Origin: CAZOOK01 sp964581385
GTDB lineage: Bacteria > Pseudomonadota > Gammaproteobacteria > Nevskiales > Nevskiaceae
Reading direction: 5' to 3'
Length of the DNA stretch: 20,278 bases
NCBI GenBank assembly: GCA_964581385.1
Contig: CAZOOK010000057.1
Location: 1-20,278 of the forward strand
Of this stretch, positions 14,307 through 20,278 are shown one piece after another. The position numbers and the translations under genes are program-made. The notes under the pieces are model-generated. The model was not told the origin of the DNA and ran no database searches. It saw only the letters and a list, made by a program, of their open reading frames with translations. Numbering within the stretch: position 1 is the stretch's first letter; every line of letters starts with the position of its first letter.

Positions 14307-15467
14307 ATGCCCATGCAGCGCCGCGACTTTCTCAAATTCTGCGCCGCGACTCCATTCGCCTTGCGGACGAGTCTTGCATTCTCCGAACCGTCCGCGCCGC
14401 AACGTTATCTTGTGCTCATCGAATTCAACGGCGGCAACGACGGCCTCAACACGGTGATCCCGTACGCGGATGCGCGCTACCACGCGTTGCGTCCGAACAT
14501 CGCCGTTGCGCGCGACCAAATCGTCCAGCTCGACGAGCGCGTCGGCCTGCATTCCGCGCTCGCCCCGCTGCTGCCGCTGTGGAACGCGAAACAGCTCGGT
14601 ATCGTGCAGGCGGTTGGCTATCCGCAGCCGAATCGCTCGCACTTCCGCTCGATCGAGATCTGGGACACCGGCTCCGACGCCGACGAGTACCTGGACTCCG
14701 GCTGGCTCGCACGCGCGCTGCCGCACAGCGGGGTCACGCAGGACTTCACCGCCGACGCCGTCGTCATCGGTCGCAACCCGCAGCCCGTGATGGGCAATTA
14801 CATGCGCACGCTCGTCGTCGAGGACGTCGATAACTTCGCGAAGAAAGGCGAGAAGCTGCGCGACATCGCCGTCAGCACCCCCAATCGCGCGCTCGCGCAC
14901 GTGCTCGACGTGCAAAGTGAAGTACATGCCGCCGCGCAAAAGCTGATGACCGCAGCCGAAGATGCGCCCGCACCGCAGGCCGATTTCCCGCGTACGCCAT
15001 TCGGGCACTCGCTGGAACAGGCGGCGCGCCTGATCCTCATGAATCACGCCACGCCGGTGATCAAGGTCGCGCTCGGCAGCTTCGATACGCACGCGCAGCA
15101 GCGCAACCAGCAGGACCGCTTGCTCGGCGAGTTCGCAACCGGGCTCATCGCGTTCCAGACCGCGATGCAGCGCGCCGGCGCTTGGAACCGCGTCCTGATG
15201 TTTACTTACTCGGAATTCGGCCGCCGCGTCGCCGAAAACGCCAGCAACGGCACCGACCACGGCACCGCTGCGCCGGTCTTCGTCGCCGGCGGCGCCATCA
15301 AGGGCGGCCTCATCGGCGCAGCGCCCTCCCTGACCGATCTCGACGACGGCGATCTGCGCACGCAGCACGATTTCCGCAGCGTCTACAACACCGTTCTCAA
15401 CGGCTGGTGGAACCTGCCGCAAACCCTGTTCGACAAAAAACGCTACCCGAACCTCGGCTTCGTTTAA
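14307..15467 (+). CDS. DUF1501 family protein with Tat signal
   Basis: A 386-residue DUF1501 protein, a family related in fold to the alkaline phosphatase/sulfatase superfamily but without an assigned reaction. The N-terminus MPMQRRDFLKFCAATPFALR is a twin-arginine signal (RRDFLK), so it is exported folded, perhaps with a metal. Conserved segments are LIEFNGGNDGLNTVIPY (37-53), NRSHFRSIEIWDTG, YSEFGRRVAENASNGTDHG near 300-320 and the closing NGWWNLPQTLF. The ribosome site AGGAG lies 6 nt before the ATG, and the gene is 9 nt downstream of its DUF1800 partner, so they form an operon. A long open frame on the opposite strand is a composition artefact. Its stop codon overlaps a TAAAAT that could be the -10 of the following tRNA gene. 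Confidence 0.92.
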   Translation: MPMQRRDFLKFCAATPFALRTSLAFSEPSAPQRYLVLIEFNGGNDGLNTVIPYADARYHALRPNIAVARDQIVQLDERVGLHSALAPLLPLWNAKQLGIVQAVGYPQPNRSHFRSIEIWDTGSDADEYLDSGWLARALPHSGVTQDFTADAVVIGRNPQPVMGNYMRTLVVEDVDNFAKKGEKLRDIAVSTPNRALAHVLDVQSEVHAAAQKLMTAAEDAPAPQADFPRTPFGHSLEQAARLILMNHATPVIKVALGSFDTHAQQRNQQDRLLGEFATGLIAFQTAMQRAGAWNRVLMFTYSEFGRRVAENASNGTDHGTAAPVFVAGGAIKGGLIGAAPSLTDLDDGDLRTQHDFRSVYNTVLNGWWNLPQTLFDKKRYPNLGFV

Positions 15468-15470
15468 AAT
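15465..15470 (+). promoter_or_regulatory. Possible -10 element of tRNA-Leu
   Basis: TAAAAT overlaps the stop codon of the DUF1501 gene and is followed by a GC-rich stretch (GCCCGC), the sort of discriminator seen at stable-RNA promoters. No good -35 is visible at 16-18 bp, so the tRNA may instead be transcribed from upstream. Confidence 0.3.
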
Positions 15471-15494
15471 GCCCGCTCGCGCAATGCAGCCCAT

Positions 15495-15582
15495 GCCTGG
15501 GTGGCGGAATCGGTAGACGCAGCGGACTCAAAATCCGCCGGGGCCAACCCCCGTGAGAGTTCGAGTCTCTCCCTAGGCACCA
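15495..15582 (+). tRNA. tRNA-Leu (anticodon CAA)
   Basis: An 88-nt class II tRNA with encoded CCA. The acceptor strands GCCTGGG and CCTAGGC pair (one G-U). The D arm contains GGTAGACGC. The anticodon stem GCGGA/TCCGC encloses the loop CTCAAAA, giving anticodon CAA (reads UUG). The long variable arm is GC-rich, and the T arm contains GTTCGAGTC. It lies 27 nt after the DUF1501 gene. Its 3' end is the likely integration site of the element that follows. Confidence 0.95.
15560..15582 (+). other. Probable attachment site (attL) at the 3' end of tRNA-Leu
   Basis: P4-type integrases usually recombine within the 3' part of tRNA genes and restore the tRNA sequence. Here the tRNA is followed at once by AT-richer DNA and an integrase reading away from it. 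The matching direct repeat (attR) was not found in the window, so the exact core and its length are unknown; the T-arm-to-CCA segment is marked as the most likely position. Confidence 0.5.
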
Positions 15583-15589
15583 TTTATAC

Positions 15590-15614
15590 TTCCAAGTCTT
15601 TCCAAAACATTCCA
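15590..15614 (+). repeat. Three TTCCA direct repeats at exact 10-bp intervals
   Basis: TTCCA starts at 15590, 15600 and 15610, so all three copies face the same side of the helix. They lie 8 bp after the tRNA CCA end, where arm-type integrase or excisionase sites are expected. TTCCAA motifs also occur in an inverted repeat at the end of the integrase gene (16939-16955) and just after it (16980). Confidence 0.5.
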
Positions 15615-15696
15615 GCGCATTAACTGAAATCAAGTTAAATAAAGGCTTTCCCGTCCATCGGCTTCCCGACCCTTCCGATTGAAGCCAGCAGGATAT

Positions 15697-15754
15697 GTGA
15701 GTAGGATGGTGAGTAACAGCCAACAGGTTGGCTTCAGCGAAGCTAGTTACTCAC
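15697..15754 (+). repeat. GTGAGTA repeat cluster and nested hairpin at the integrase start
   Basis: GTGAGTA occurs at 15697-15703 and again as GTGAGTAAC at 15709-15717. A perfect inverted copy, GTTACTCAC (15746-15754), ends right before the integrase ATG. Nested inside is AGCCAAC-AG-GTTGGCT (15718-15733). The arrangement could be binding sites for Int or AlpA, or an RNA hairpin that hides the integrase ribosome-binding region. Confidence 0.55.
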
Positions 15755-16969
15755 ATGCCCGGTTTAACAGATGCCAAATTGCGCAGCCTTAAGCGCGAAG
15801 GGAATCTATACCGCATCGCCGACGCCAACGGCCTGTGCATTGAAATTCGCCCGAATGGCGGGCGGTACTGGCGCTATCGCTATCGCTTTGCCGGCAAAGC
15901 AAAGATGCTTTCGCTTGGGGCCTACCCGAATATTTCGCTGAGCGCGGCCCGCCAAGCCAGAGACGAAGCGCGAGCCGCGTTGCGCGCCGGCAAGGACCCT
16001 AGCGAAACCCGTCAAACCAGCAAGCTCGAAACACTGCATCGTAGAAACAACAGCTTCACTGCATTGGCAAACGAGTGGTATGCCATTAAGCGCCCCGGTT
16101 GGTCTGACGCGACCGCGTACAAAACGCGGCTTTACTTGGATAAAGACCTTTTGCCAATGCTGGGAAGTCGCCCAATCGCAGAAATCACGCGCCCTGAACT
16201 AGTCGAAGTACTGCGACGCCTCGAAAAGCGCGAAGCGTTCAACGTAGCCAAGAAAGCGCGCGGATGGCTCAATCAGATTTTCCGCTACTCACTCGCCAAG
16301 GGCGTTTTGGAATCGAACGTAGCCACTGATCTTGATGTAATTGCGGCACGCGCCCCAGATACAAAACACCACGCACACTTGTCGCTAAGTGAATTACCGG
16401 AATTTCTGCAAGCGCTAGAAAAGTACGAAGGTAAAGTGACAACTATCTACGCAATTCAACTATTGCTATTTACCGGCGTGCGGCCCGGCGAACTGCGCAA
16501 AGCTCCATGGGCCGAATTTGATCTTGATAAAGCAGAATGGTGCATTCCAGCAAGTCGGATGAAGATGCGCCGCGCGCACGTTGTACCGCTACCCGCACAG
16601 GCCGTTATGATTCTCCGCGCGCTTCATGCAATTACCGGGCGTGGGCCGCTGTTATTTCCATGCCGCGACAATATACGAATGCCGATGAGCGAAAACACTG
16701 TTAACCAAGCCTTTTACCGCCTGGGATATAAGGGCAAGCAAACGGGACACGGCTTTCGACATTTAATAAGTACCGCATTAAACGAACAGGGCTTTAATCG
16801 CGACTGGATAGAACGGCAGCTTGCACATGGTGACGACAACGAGATAAGGGCGGTATATAACAAGGCTCAATATCTGAATCAGCGCCGAAAAATGATGCAG
16901 ACGTGGGCTAACTATCTATATGGCCTCGCTCACAATAGTTGGAACGTTGTTCCAATTCGCGCTGCATAG
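15755..16969 (+). CDS. int: P4-type tyrosine recombinase / integrase
   Basis: A 404-residue site-specific recombinase with an N-terminal DUF4102 (arm-binding) domain: LTDAKLRSLK, then GLCIEIRPNGGRYWRYRY and LGAYPNISLSAARQARD. A SAM-like core-binding domain follows (about 100-190), then the catalytic domain with Arg243 (TGVRPGEL), His332 and Arg335 (GHGFRHL), His358 (LAHGD) and the nucleophile Tyr368 (RAVYNKAQYL). All the catalytic residues are intact, so it should be active. It integrates its element at the adjacent tRNA-Leu and reads away from it, the usual layout. The ATG at 15755 (MPGLTDAKL) fits family N-termini; an in-frame TTG at 15728 lies inside the hairpin. No Shine-Dalgarno is visible, and an inverted repeat abuts the start, suggesting weak or controlled translation. 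Confidence 0.95.
   Translation: MPGLTDAKLRSLKREGNLYRIADANGLCIEIRPNGGRYWRYRYRFAGKAKMLSLGAYPNISLSAARQARDEARAALRAGKDPSETRQTSKLETLHRRNNSFTALANEWYAIKRPGWSDATAYKTRLYLDKDLLPMLGSRPIAEITRPELVEVLRRLEKREAFNVAKKARGWLNQIFRYSLAKGVLESNVATDLDVIAARAPDTKHHAHLSLSELPEFLQALEKYEGKVTTIYAIQLLLFTGVRPGELRKAPWAEFDLDKAEWCIPASRMKMRRAHVVPLPAQAVMILRALHAITGRGPLLFPCRDNIRMPMSENTVNQAFYRLGYKGKQTGHGFRHLISTALNEQGFNRDWIERQLAHGDDNEIRAVYNKAQYLNQRRKMMQTWANYLYGLAHNSWNVVPIRAA
16939..16955. repeat. Inverted repeat TTGGAAC-GTT-GTTCCAA in the 3' end of the integrase gene
   Basis: A perfect 7-bp inverted repeat with a 3-nt loop lies within the last codons of the integrase. Just downstream, 16982-16993 reads CCAAA-AA-TTTGG, another perfect repeat. 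Both contain the TTCCAA/CCAAA theme seen beside the tRNA. They could be further recombinase sites or an mRNA 3' hairpin. Confidence 0.4.
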
Positions 16970-17009
16970 CAAATAATCATTCCAAAAATTTGGCACGACT
17001 AAACGGCAA

Positions 17010-17429
17010 ATGGTCCGACTGAAAGAACCTTTCGATCCGGAGTTTTTCGAGGCGCGGCGTCGTGCCGAATATGACGCGGAAGGAGCTGCCGAGATACTTA
17101 GAATCATTGCACGGCGGTTAAGAAATAAAGAACCGCTCGGCGAGCCGGCCGCCAATTTTCTAGCGGATGCTTTTGAAACCGCTGTCGCCAAGCCTGAAAA
17201 AAACCGCTTGTCGATGCTTGGACAGGAATTGAAACTAAAAACCTTAAATAGACGGCCCAAAGATTGGTTTAAAATTGGCAAGTTCGTTTACGATTTAATC
17301 AGCGCGTCTATCAACGAAACACAAGCGATTGCGAAAGGAGCAAAGCATTTCGATGTTTCTCCTAGCACTTCAAGGAACTGTCTAAATACATACAGAAATG
17401 CGAAGAAAGTTCACGATAGTTTTGCCTAA
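17010..17429 (+). CDS. Small protein with HTH-like C-terminus, of a type often next to integrases
   Basis: A 139-residue hydrophilic protein I cannot assign to a named family. The C-terminal third (ETQAIAKGAKHFDVSPSTSR, then NCLNTYRNAKK) has the pattern of a helix-turn-helix: an alanine-rich helix, a turn at DVSPST and a basic second helix. The middle (EPLGEPAANFLADAFE) resembles small helical proteins that I recall accompanying integrases in proteobacterial islands. It begins 40 bp after the integrase on the same strand, with no clear Shine-Dalgarno, so it may be co-transcribed. A DNA-binding regulatory role is a guess from the HTH pattern. No signal peptide or membrane segment is seen. The ATG at 17010 gives a sensible N-terminus. 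Confidence 0.6.
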   Translation: MVRLKEPFDPEFFEARRRAEYDAEGAAEILRIIARRLRNKEPLGEPAANFLADAFETAVAKPEKNRLSMLGQELKLKTLNRRPKDWFKIGKFVYDLISASINETQAIAKGAKHFDVSPSTSRNCLNTYRNAKKVHDSFA

Positions 17430-17528
17430 AGAACATGCGGCATTGTGCTGGCAAATTCGTTTTCCGCTTGAACGAACGAAGCCACGATAACAGAGGCGAA
17501 CTTACTAATAAATGATACGGAGGGACAC

Positions 17529-18281
17529 ATGGGGAATGGAAGGAGAAAGTCAAGCCATAAAGGACGGAATATAGGCAAGAATAATCCAGACGCAAAAGTA
17601 GTTGATCCTGATGCCAGCAAGACACATCAAGAATGCCCATCCGTTCTTGTCCTCCCACGCGCACAAAATCATCCATCCACTAACAAGTCAGAGAAGGTTT
17701 ATTGGAAAAAGCCAGAACATTGGATAAGTTTTATCACCTTGATCTTTGTTGGCATCTATACAGTCGTCACAACTTGTATGTTGATAACAAGCAAAGATGT
17801 CGAAAGCAAGCAACTTCGAGCTTGGGCAGGGATTAAAACTGTCCTGCCCCCCGACCCAATAAAGATTGGGAGCACACTCAAAGCTACGGTTGTACTCACA
17901 AATGCGGGGCAAACGCCGGCGCTTAATTTCAAAAATCTCGTTTCTATAAAAGTCCTTAAGGCTGGAATTCAAATTCTCGATCCCAAATACCGAATAGATA
18001 GCACCACTCAGAATAGTCTTTCGACATTCCTGCCGGGCAACGTAATGTATGCAACAACGTTGCCTGTAGAAAGCATCAATTCCAACCAAGGTGCAGGGCT
18101 GCTCAGCAAAGAAGATCTTGACGATATTGTCAGTGGTAGATTTATCGTATATGTGTTTGGCAGAATAACTTACGACGATATTTTTTCCTTCCATCATTTC
18201 ACTAATTTCTGCATGTATCTCAAGCGCGATCTTATTAATTTCACATCTTGTGATACCTATAATGAAATGGACCCAAGTTAA
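17529..18281 (+). CDS. Unknown single-pass membrane protein of the island cargo region
   Basis: A 250-residue protein without a recognised domain. Residues 1-64 are hydrophilic and rich in Lys, Asn and Ser. One membrane helix covers about 65-88 (WISFITLIFVGIYTVVTTCML). After it comes QLRAWAGI, then an all-beta-looking part with ATVVLTNAGQTPALNF (about 117-132). The pattern of one helix, R-A-W/Y-x-G-I/V and a N-x-G-x-T-P-A strand recurs, in my recollection, in many uncharacterised membrane proteins of phages and islands. Basic residues before the helix (KVYWKKPEHW) predict the C-terminal domain outside the cytoplasm. The ribosome site GGAGG lies 5 nt before the ATG, so the start is firm. Codon use is AT-rich compared with the backbone. 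An open frame on the opposite strand (17688-18362) is considered a shadow. Confidence 0.7.
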   Translation: MGNGRRKSSHKGRNIGKNNPDAKVVDPDASKTHQECPSVLVLPRAQNHPSTNKSEKVYWKKPEHWISFITLIFVGIYTVVTTCMLITSKDVESKQLRAWAGIKTVLPPDPIKIGSTLKATVVLTNAGQTPALNFKNLVSIKVLKAGIQILDPKYRIDSTTQNSLSTFLPGNVMYATTLPVESINSNQGAGLLSKEDLDDIVSGRFIVYVFGRITYDDIFSFHHFTNFCMYLKRDLINFTSCDTYNEMDPS

Positions 18282-18288
18282 TAATAGC

Positions 18289-18317
18289 AAGGAGGTTGTA
18301 TGGATTTTAGAAAGTGA
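18289..18317 (+). promoter_or_regulatory. Perfect Shine-Dalgarno with a 5-codon mini-ORF
   Basis: AAGGAGG (18289-18295) is followed after 4 nt by ATG and five codons (MDFRK) ending in TGA at 18317. It lies between the two unknown membrane genes, 60 bp before the second. It may be a leader peptide or upstream ORF tuning the next gene, or the remains of a lost start. This is the best ribosome site in the region, yet it drives almost nothing. Confidence 0.35.
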
Positions 18318-18376
18318 TTGCCAGATATATACTCTATCCGTGAGGACCTTTAACAGCCTCAATAAGAGTCATTCTC

Positions 18377-19339
18377 ATGGCTGATCATCCTCATCCTGAG
18401 ACTCGCAAAAGCGTATTGAGAGGGATGCTGAATACGATTGTCTTTGTCTGCGTTATGGTTGCTATCGAAAGGGCCTGGGACGAGCATTATATTGGCGCGG
18501 TTATAAGTTTCATGATGGGAATTGGCGTAGCCGTTTTCGATTACGAATTTCTTTCTGAGCAATCTGCTATTCATCGGAGGTCAATGATGATCCCCATCAT
18601 CGGCATGGTTATTAGCGCGTTAGCGTTTATTTCTTTTGCTATCTGGTGGAACTATGGCAAGGAGAAGCAATCAGAAGTAGGACAAATAAGTAAAATCCCC
18701 GCGGACGCGCCGGCATCAACAGCACTAAAGGAACCTAATCCGCAAGTCTTTCAAGTTCAATTCGCGAAAATAAAACAGTTAAGTGACTTTATTGGAAAGG
18801 ATGAGGACTCATTGAGAAAAGATTTCGACTTCTGGAACATTCTGAGTAAAAATATATCTGTACAAAATATAAGAATAAGACTGAGAAATGAAGGGCGATT
18901 AGAAACGTTCAAATATAATTTCTATACAGAAGGTGATGGTAGTTTCATCATGCTAGCTATGGAGGGAAAATATCATTTCACTCCTACCGGTCCACACATT
19001 GATGAGGGACCTCATGATGTGCTATTTCTGGTTACAACAAAGAAATATCAAGATTCCCAAAATGAGATTATCGGATATATAAACTCTCCTTTGATTCCAG
19101 AATCGATAAAAACTCCCTTGGCGGAATACAAGAAAATTGTTGATCAGAATTTTGAATTGATGATCCGCGTATTAAATAAGCGAATGAATGAAGGGGACGA
19201 TTTCTTTATTAAAAGCCAAGATTACGGTGGGCCATATTACGGGATCATAAATAATGACTATGCAGAAGCATTCAATTTCTTAAAGCCAAAAGCTGACGTT
19301 GTTGTGCTCGAAATTGCAAAGTATCTGAAAACCAACTGA
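18377..19339 (+). CDS. Unknown protein with N-terminal transmembrane helices (island cargo region)
   Basis: A 320-residue protein with no recognised domain. The first 90 residues hold three hydrophobic segments (about 15-31, 38-54 and 70-89: NTIVFVCVMVAI, YIGAVISFMMGIGVAVF, MMIPIIGMVISALAFISFAI). A linker rich in Pro, Ala and Ser follows (about 100-118), then a soluble domain of about 200 residues with mixed alpha/beta character and no visible catalytic motif. If the N-terminus is inside, three helices put the soluble domain outside the cytoplasm, but the topology is uncertain. Only a weak AAGAG is visible 9 nt upstream of the ATG. A strong terminator lies 54 bp downstream, so it probably ends the cargo transcript that includes the preceding membrane gene. 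Codon use is AT-rich, in line with horizontal origin. Confidence 0.7.
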   Translation: MADHPHPETRKSVLRGMLNTIVFVCVMVAIERAWDEHYIGAVISFMMGIGVAVFDYEFLSEQSAIHRRSMMIPIIGMVISALAFISFAIWWNYGKEKQSEVGQISKIPADAPASTALKEPNPQVFQVQFAKIKQLSDFIGKDEDSLRKDFDFWNILSKNISVQNIRIRLRNEGRLETFKYNFYTEGDGSFIMLAMEGKYHFTPTGPHIDEGPHDVLFLVTTKKYQDSQNEIIGYINSPLIPESIKTPLAEYKKIVDQNFELMIRVLNKRMNEGDDFFIKSQDYGGPYYGIINNDYAEAFNFLKPKADVVVLEIAKYLKTN

Positions 19340-19392
19340 CGATGTTCATTGCTCTCGCCGAGTCTGCTGCCATTCAATTGCATGACGTGGGA

Positions 19393-19414
19393 CCATTCGC
19401 GAATGGCTTTTTTT
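19393..19414 (+). terminator. Rho-independent terminator after the cargo genes
   Basis: CCATTCGCGAATGG is a perfect 14-bp palindrome (stem CCATT/AATGG plus the CG core) followed by C and seven T residues (19408-19414). It ends transcription of the gene stopping at 19339. It also separates the integrase-side genes from the alpA-side genes. Confidence 0.85.
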
Positions 19415-19613
19415 GTATTCTCGAAGATCGTTCCGGCGAGAACGGAGAAGCGATAGGCGCCATCAGTATCTAGCTAGCCCGGCCTGTTACTTTGGGATTT
19501 GCACGACGCGGGTACACCTCTCAGCTTTTGGATAATCGCCTTAATTAGCCCTTGTTCTTAATAAAGTAGGAATTGTGTAGCGTACATATTTAGACATCCA
19601 AACGGAGCCTAAT

Positions 19614-19835
19614 ATGGCCACACAAATTCTTACGACCATAACGATTCTTCGCCGCCCGGACGTGCAAGCACGCACTGGCTTGTCGCGTTCTGCCATCTAT
19701 GCCGGCATCAAAGCCGGAACTTTTCCGCCGCAGATACGACTAGGACCTCAAACCGTCGGCTGGCTGGAATCGGACGTTCAAAACTTCCTCGCCGCACGCG
19801 TAGCAGAATCGCGCAGCAACACGACGGGAATTTAA
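19614..19835 (+). CDS. AlpA-family phage regulator / excisionase
   Basis: A 73-residue DNA-binding protein of the AlpA/MerR-like HTH type. It opens with ILRRPDVQARTGLSRSAIYAG (11-31), a helix-turn-helix, followed by FPPQIRLGPQTVGWLESDV (37-55), the wing and the conserved G-x-x-x-V-G/A-W-x-E-S-E/D-V close of the family. In P4-like elements AlpA proteins activate integrase expression or act as excisionase (Vis), so this is the likely switch for excision. It has a good ribosome site (GGAG, 6 nt before the ATG) and is separated from the integrase by the cargo genes and a terminator. The GTGAGTA repeats before the integrase are possible binding sites. The next gene starts 4 nt after its stop. Confidence 0.88.
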   Translation: MATQILTTITILRRPDVQARTGLSRSAIYAGIKAGTFPPQIRLGPQTVGWLESDVQNFLAARVAESRSNTTGI

Positions 19836-19839
19836 GAAC

Positions 19840-20274
19840 ATGAATCAACAAGAACTCAGCGCATTTGTCCCAACGCTAGAACAAGCGAAACTTTGGCGCA
19901 TTTATACCCCCAACGACGCAAGTCTTATCTGGCAAACTGATACTTTATTCTTTAAAAAGCATCACCGGCCAAGTAGGCAGAATCTCTTGCGATGGGCTTA
20001 TACGAACGAATTTGGATCGGCTCCCAAACACTATTCGATTTCGCCGCCGCTATGGGTTTTAGTCAATGAAATATCAATCGGAACACATAAAGCATCGCCA
20101 GTTTGGAGAGGCAGTGCATTTTTCCCAACTAAATTGTTTAGCTCGATGCCAGTTGCGGATGTTAGCTCAGACGGCGAAATTGCTGTCATTTTGACGGAGA
20201 TTCAACGGCGCGGCGGGTTTGATTGTGAATTCTCATGCAAAGCTGACCAGGAAATCGGTGGTTTGATCACGTAA
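19840..20274 (+). CDS. Unknown island protein coupled to the AlpA gene
   Basis: A complete 144-residue protein ending at TAA four bases before the window edge. I do not recognise a family. It is soluble in character, with no signal peptide or membrane helix. It is rich in aromatic residues in the first half (KLWRIY, LIWQTDTLFF, WAYTNEFG, PPLWVLVNE) and ends with a possible helix (GEIAVILTEIQRRGG). The ATG lies 4 nt after the alpA stop, with only a weak AAG-type ribosome site, so it depends on translation of alpA. In related elements, genes after alpA tend to belong to the replication or regulation core rather than cargo; that is context only. Codon use is similar to alpA. Confidence 0.65.
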   Translation: MNQQELSAFVPTLEQAKLWRIYTPNDASLIWQTDTLFFKKHHRPSRQNLLRWAYTNEFGSAPKHYSISPPLWVLVNEISIGTHKASPVWRGSAFFPTKLFSSMPVADVSSDGEIAVILTEIQRRGGFDCEFSCKADQEIGGLIT

Positions 20275-20278
20275 AACT

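Noticed and set aside
13953..15494. 513-codon open frame on the minus strand
   Set aside because: It lies opposite the DUF1501 gene and the end of the DUF1800 gene, both of which have clear family motifs and ribosome sites. The product is Arg/Ala/Val-rich with no recognisable domain, as expected from the complement of GC-rich codons.
17688..18362. 224-codon minus-strand frame opposite the single-pass membrane gene
   Set aside because: The plus-strand gene has a GGAGG at the right distance and a sensible membrane topology, whereas this frame has neither. In AT-rich DNA a frame this long is less expected by chance, so it is the least certain of these rejections.
15560..20278. The second attachment site (attR) inside the window
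   Set aside because: No repeat of the tRNA 3' end (for example CCCTAGGCACCA) was found after the integrase, so the element continues beyond the window.
1..20278. CRISPR arrays, complete insertion sequences or rRNA genes
   Set aside because: No regularly spaced repeat array, transposase gene or rRNA-like sequence was seen on either strand.

Overview
The window looks like chromosome of a GC-rich Gram-negative proteobacterium, most likely beta- or gammaproteobacterial. The grounds are an outer-membrane phospholipase A, two CsgG-type lipoproteins, a Kef-type antiporter, a TonB-receptor remnant and the codon usage; no species is named. It splits into a backbone (1 to about 15580) and the left part of an integrated element (about 15583 to the end) that starts at a tRNA-Leu gene and is visibly more AT-rich.

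Backbone, left to right. The minus-strand phosphate-uptake operon pstS-pstC-pstA-pstB (pstB cut by the window edge) has a good Pho-box candidate upstream of pstS. Upstream of it, also on the minus strand, lies a tandem pair of CsgG-family lipoproteins. Diverging from these on the plus strand are an isoaspartyl peptidase/asparaginase and a MoaB-family protein. A 61-bp near-perfect palindrome that looks like a tiny TA-flanked insertion closes moaB and separates it from a convergent KefB/KefC-type antiporter. Next come minus-strand signalling genes: a CheY-like receiver and a receiver-HDOD protein, with what looks like the last piece of a lost histidine kinase between them. Then follow phospholipase A (plus) and a convergent alpha/beta hydrolase, with a probable TonB-dependent receptor C-terminus left between them. 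A DUF1800-DUF1501 pair (secreted, Tat signal on the second) runs up to tRNA-Leu(CAA).

Island. The 3' end of tRNA-Leu is followed by three TTCCA repeats spaced exactly 10 bp apart, a GTGAGTA repeat/hairpin cluster abutting the integrase start, and a P4-type tyrosine integrase. After it come a small protein with an HTH-like C-terminus, two unrecognised membrane-anchored proteins, a strong rho-independent terminator, an AlpA-like regulator/excisionase and a further unknown gene. The right end of the element lies outside the window. The stretch between the integrase and the terminator has the layout of a cargo slot. The two membrane proteins are the best candidates here for something undescribed, but the sequence alone gives them no function.

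Several starts are non-ATG. pstS and the CheY-like gene have well-placed Shine-Dalgarno sequences in front of GTG, and pstA and pstC probably use GTG and TTG.
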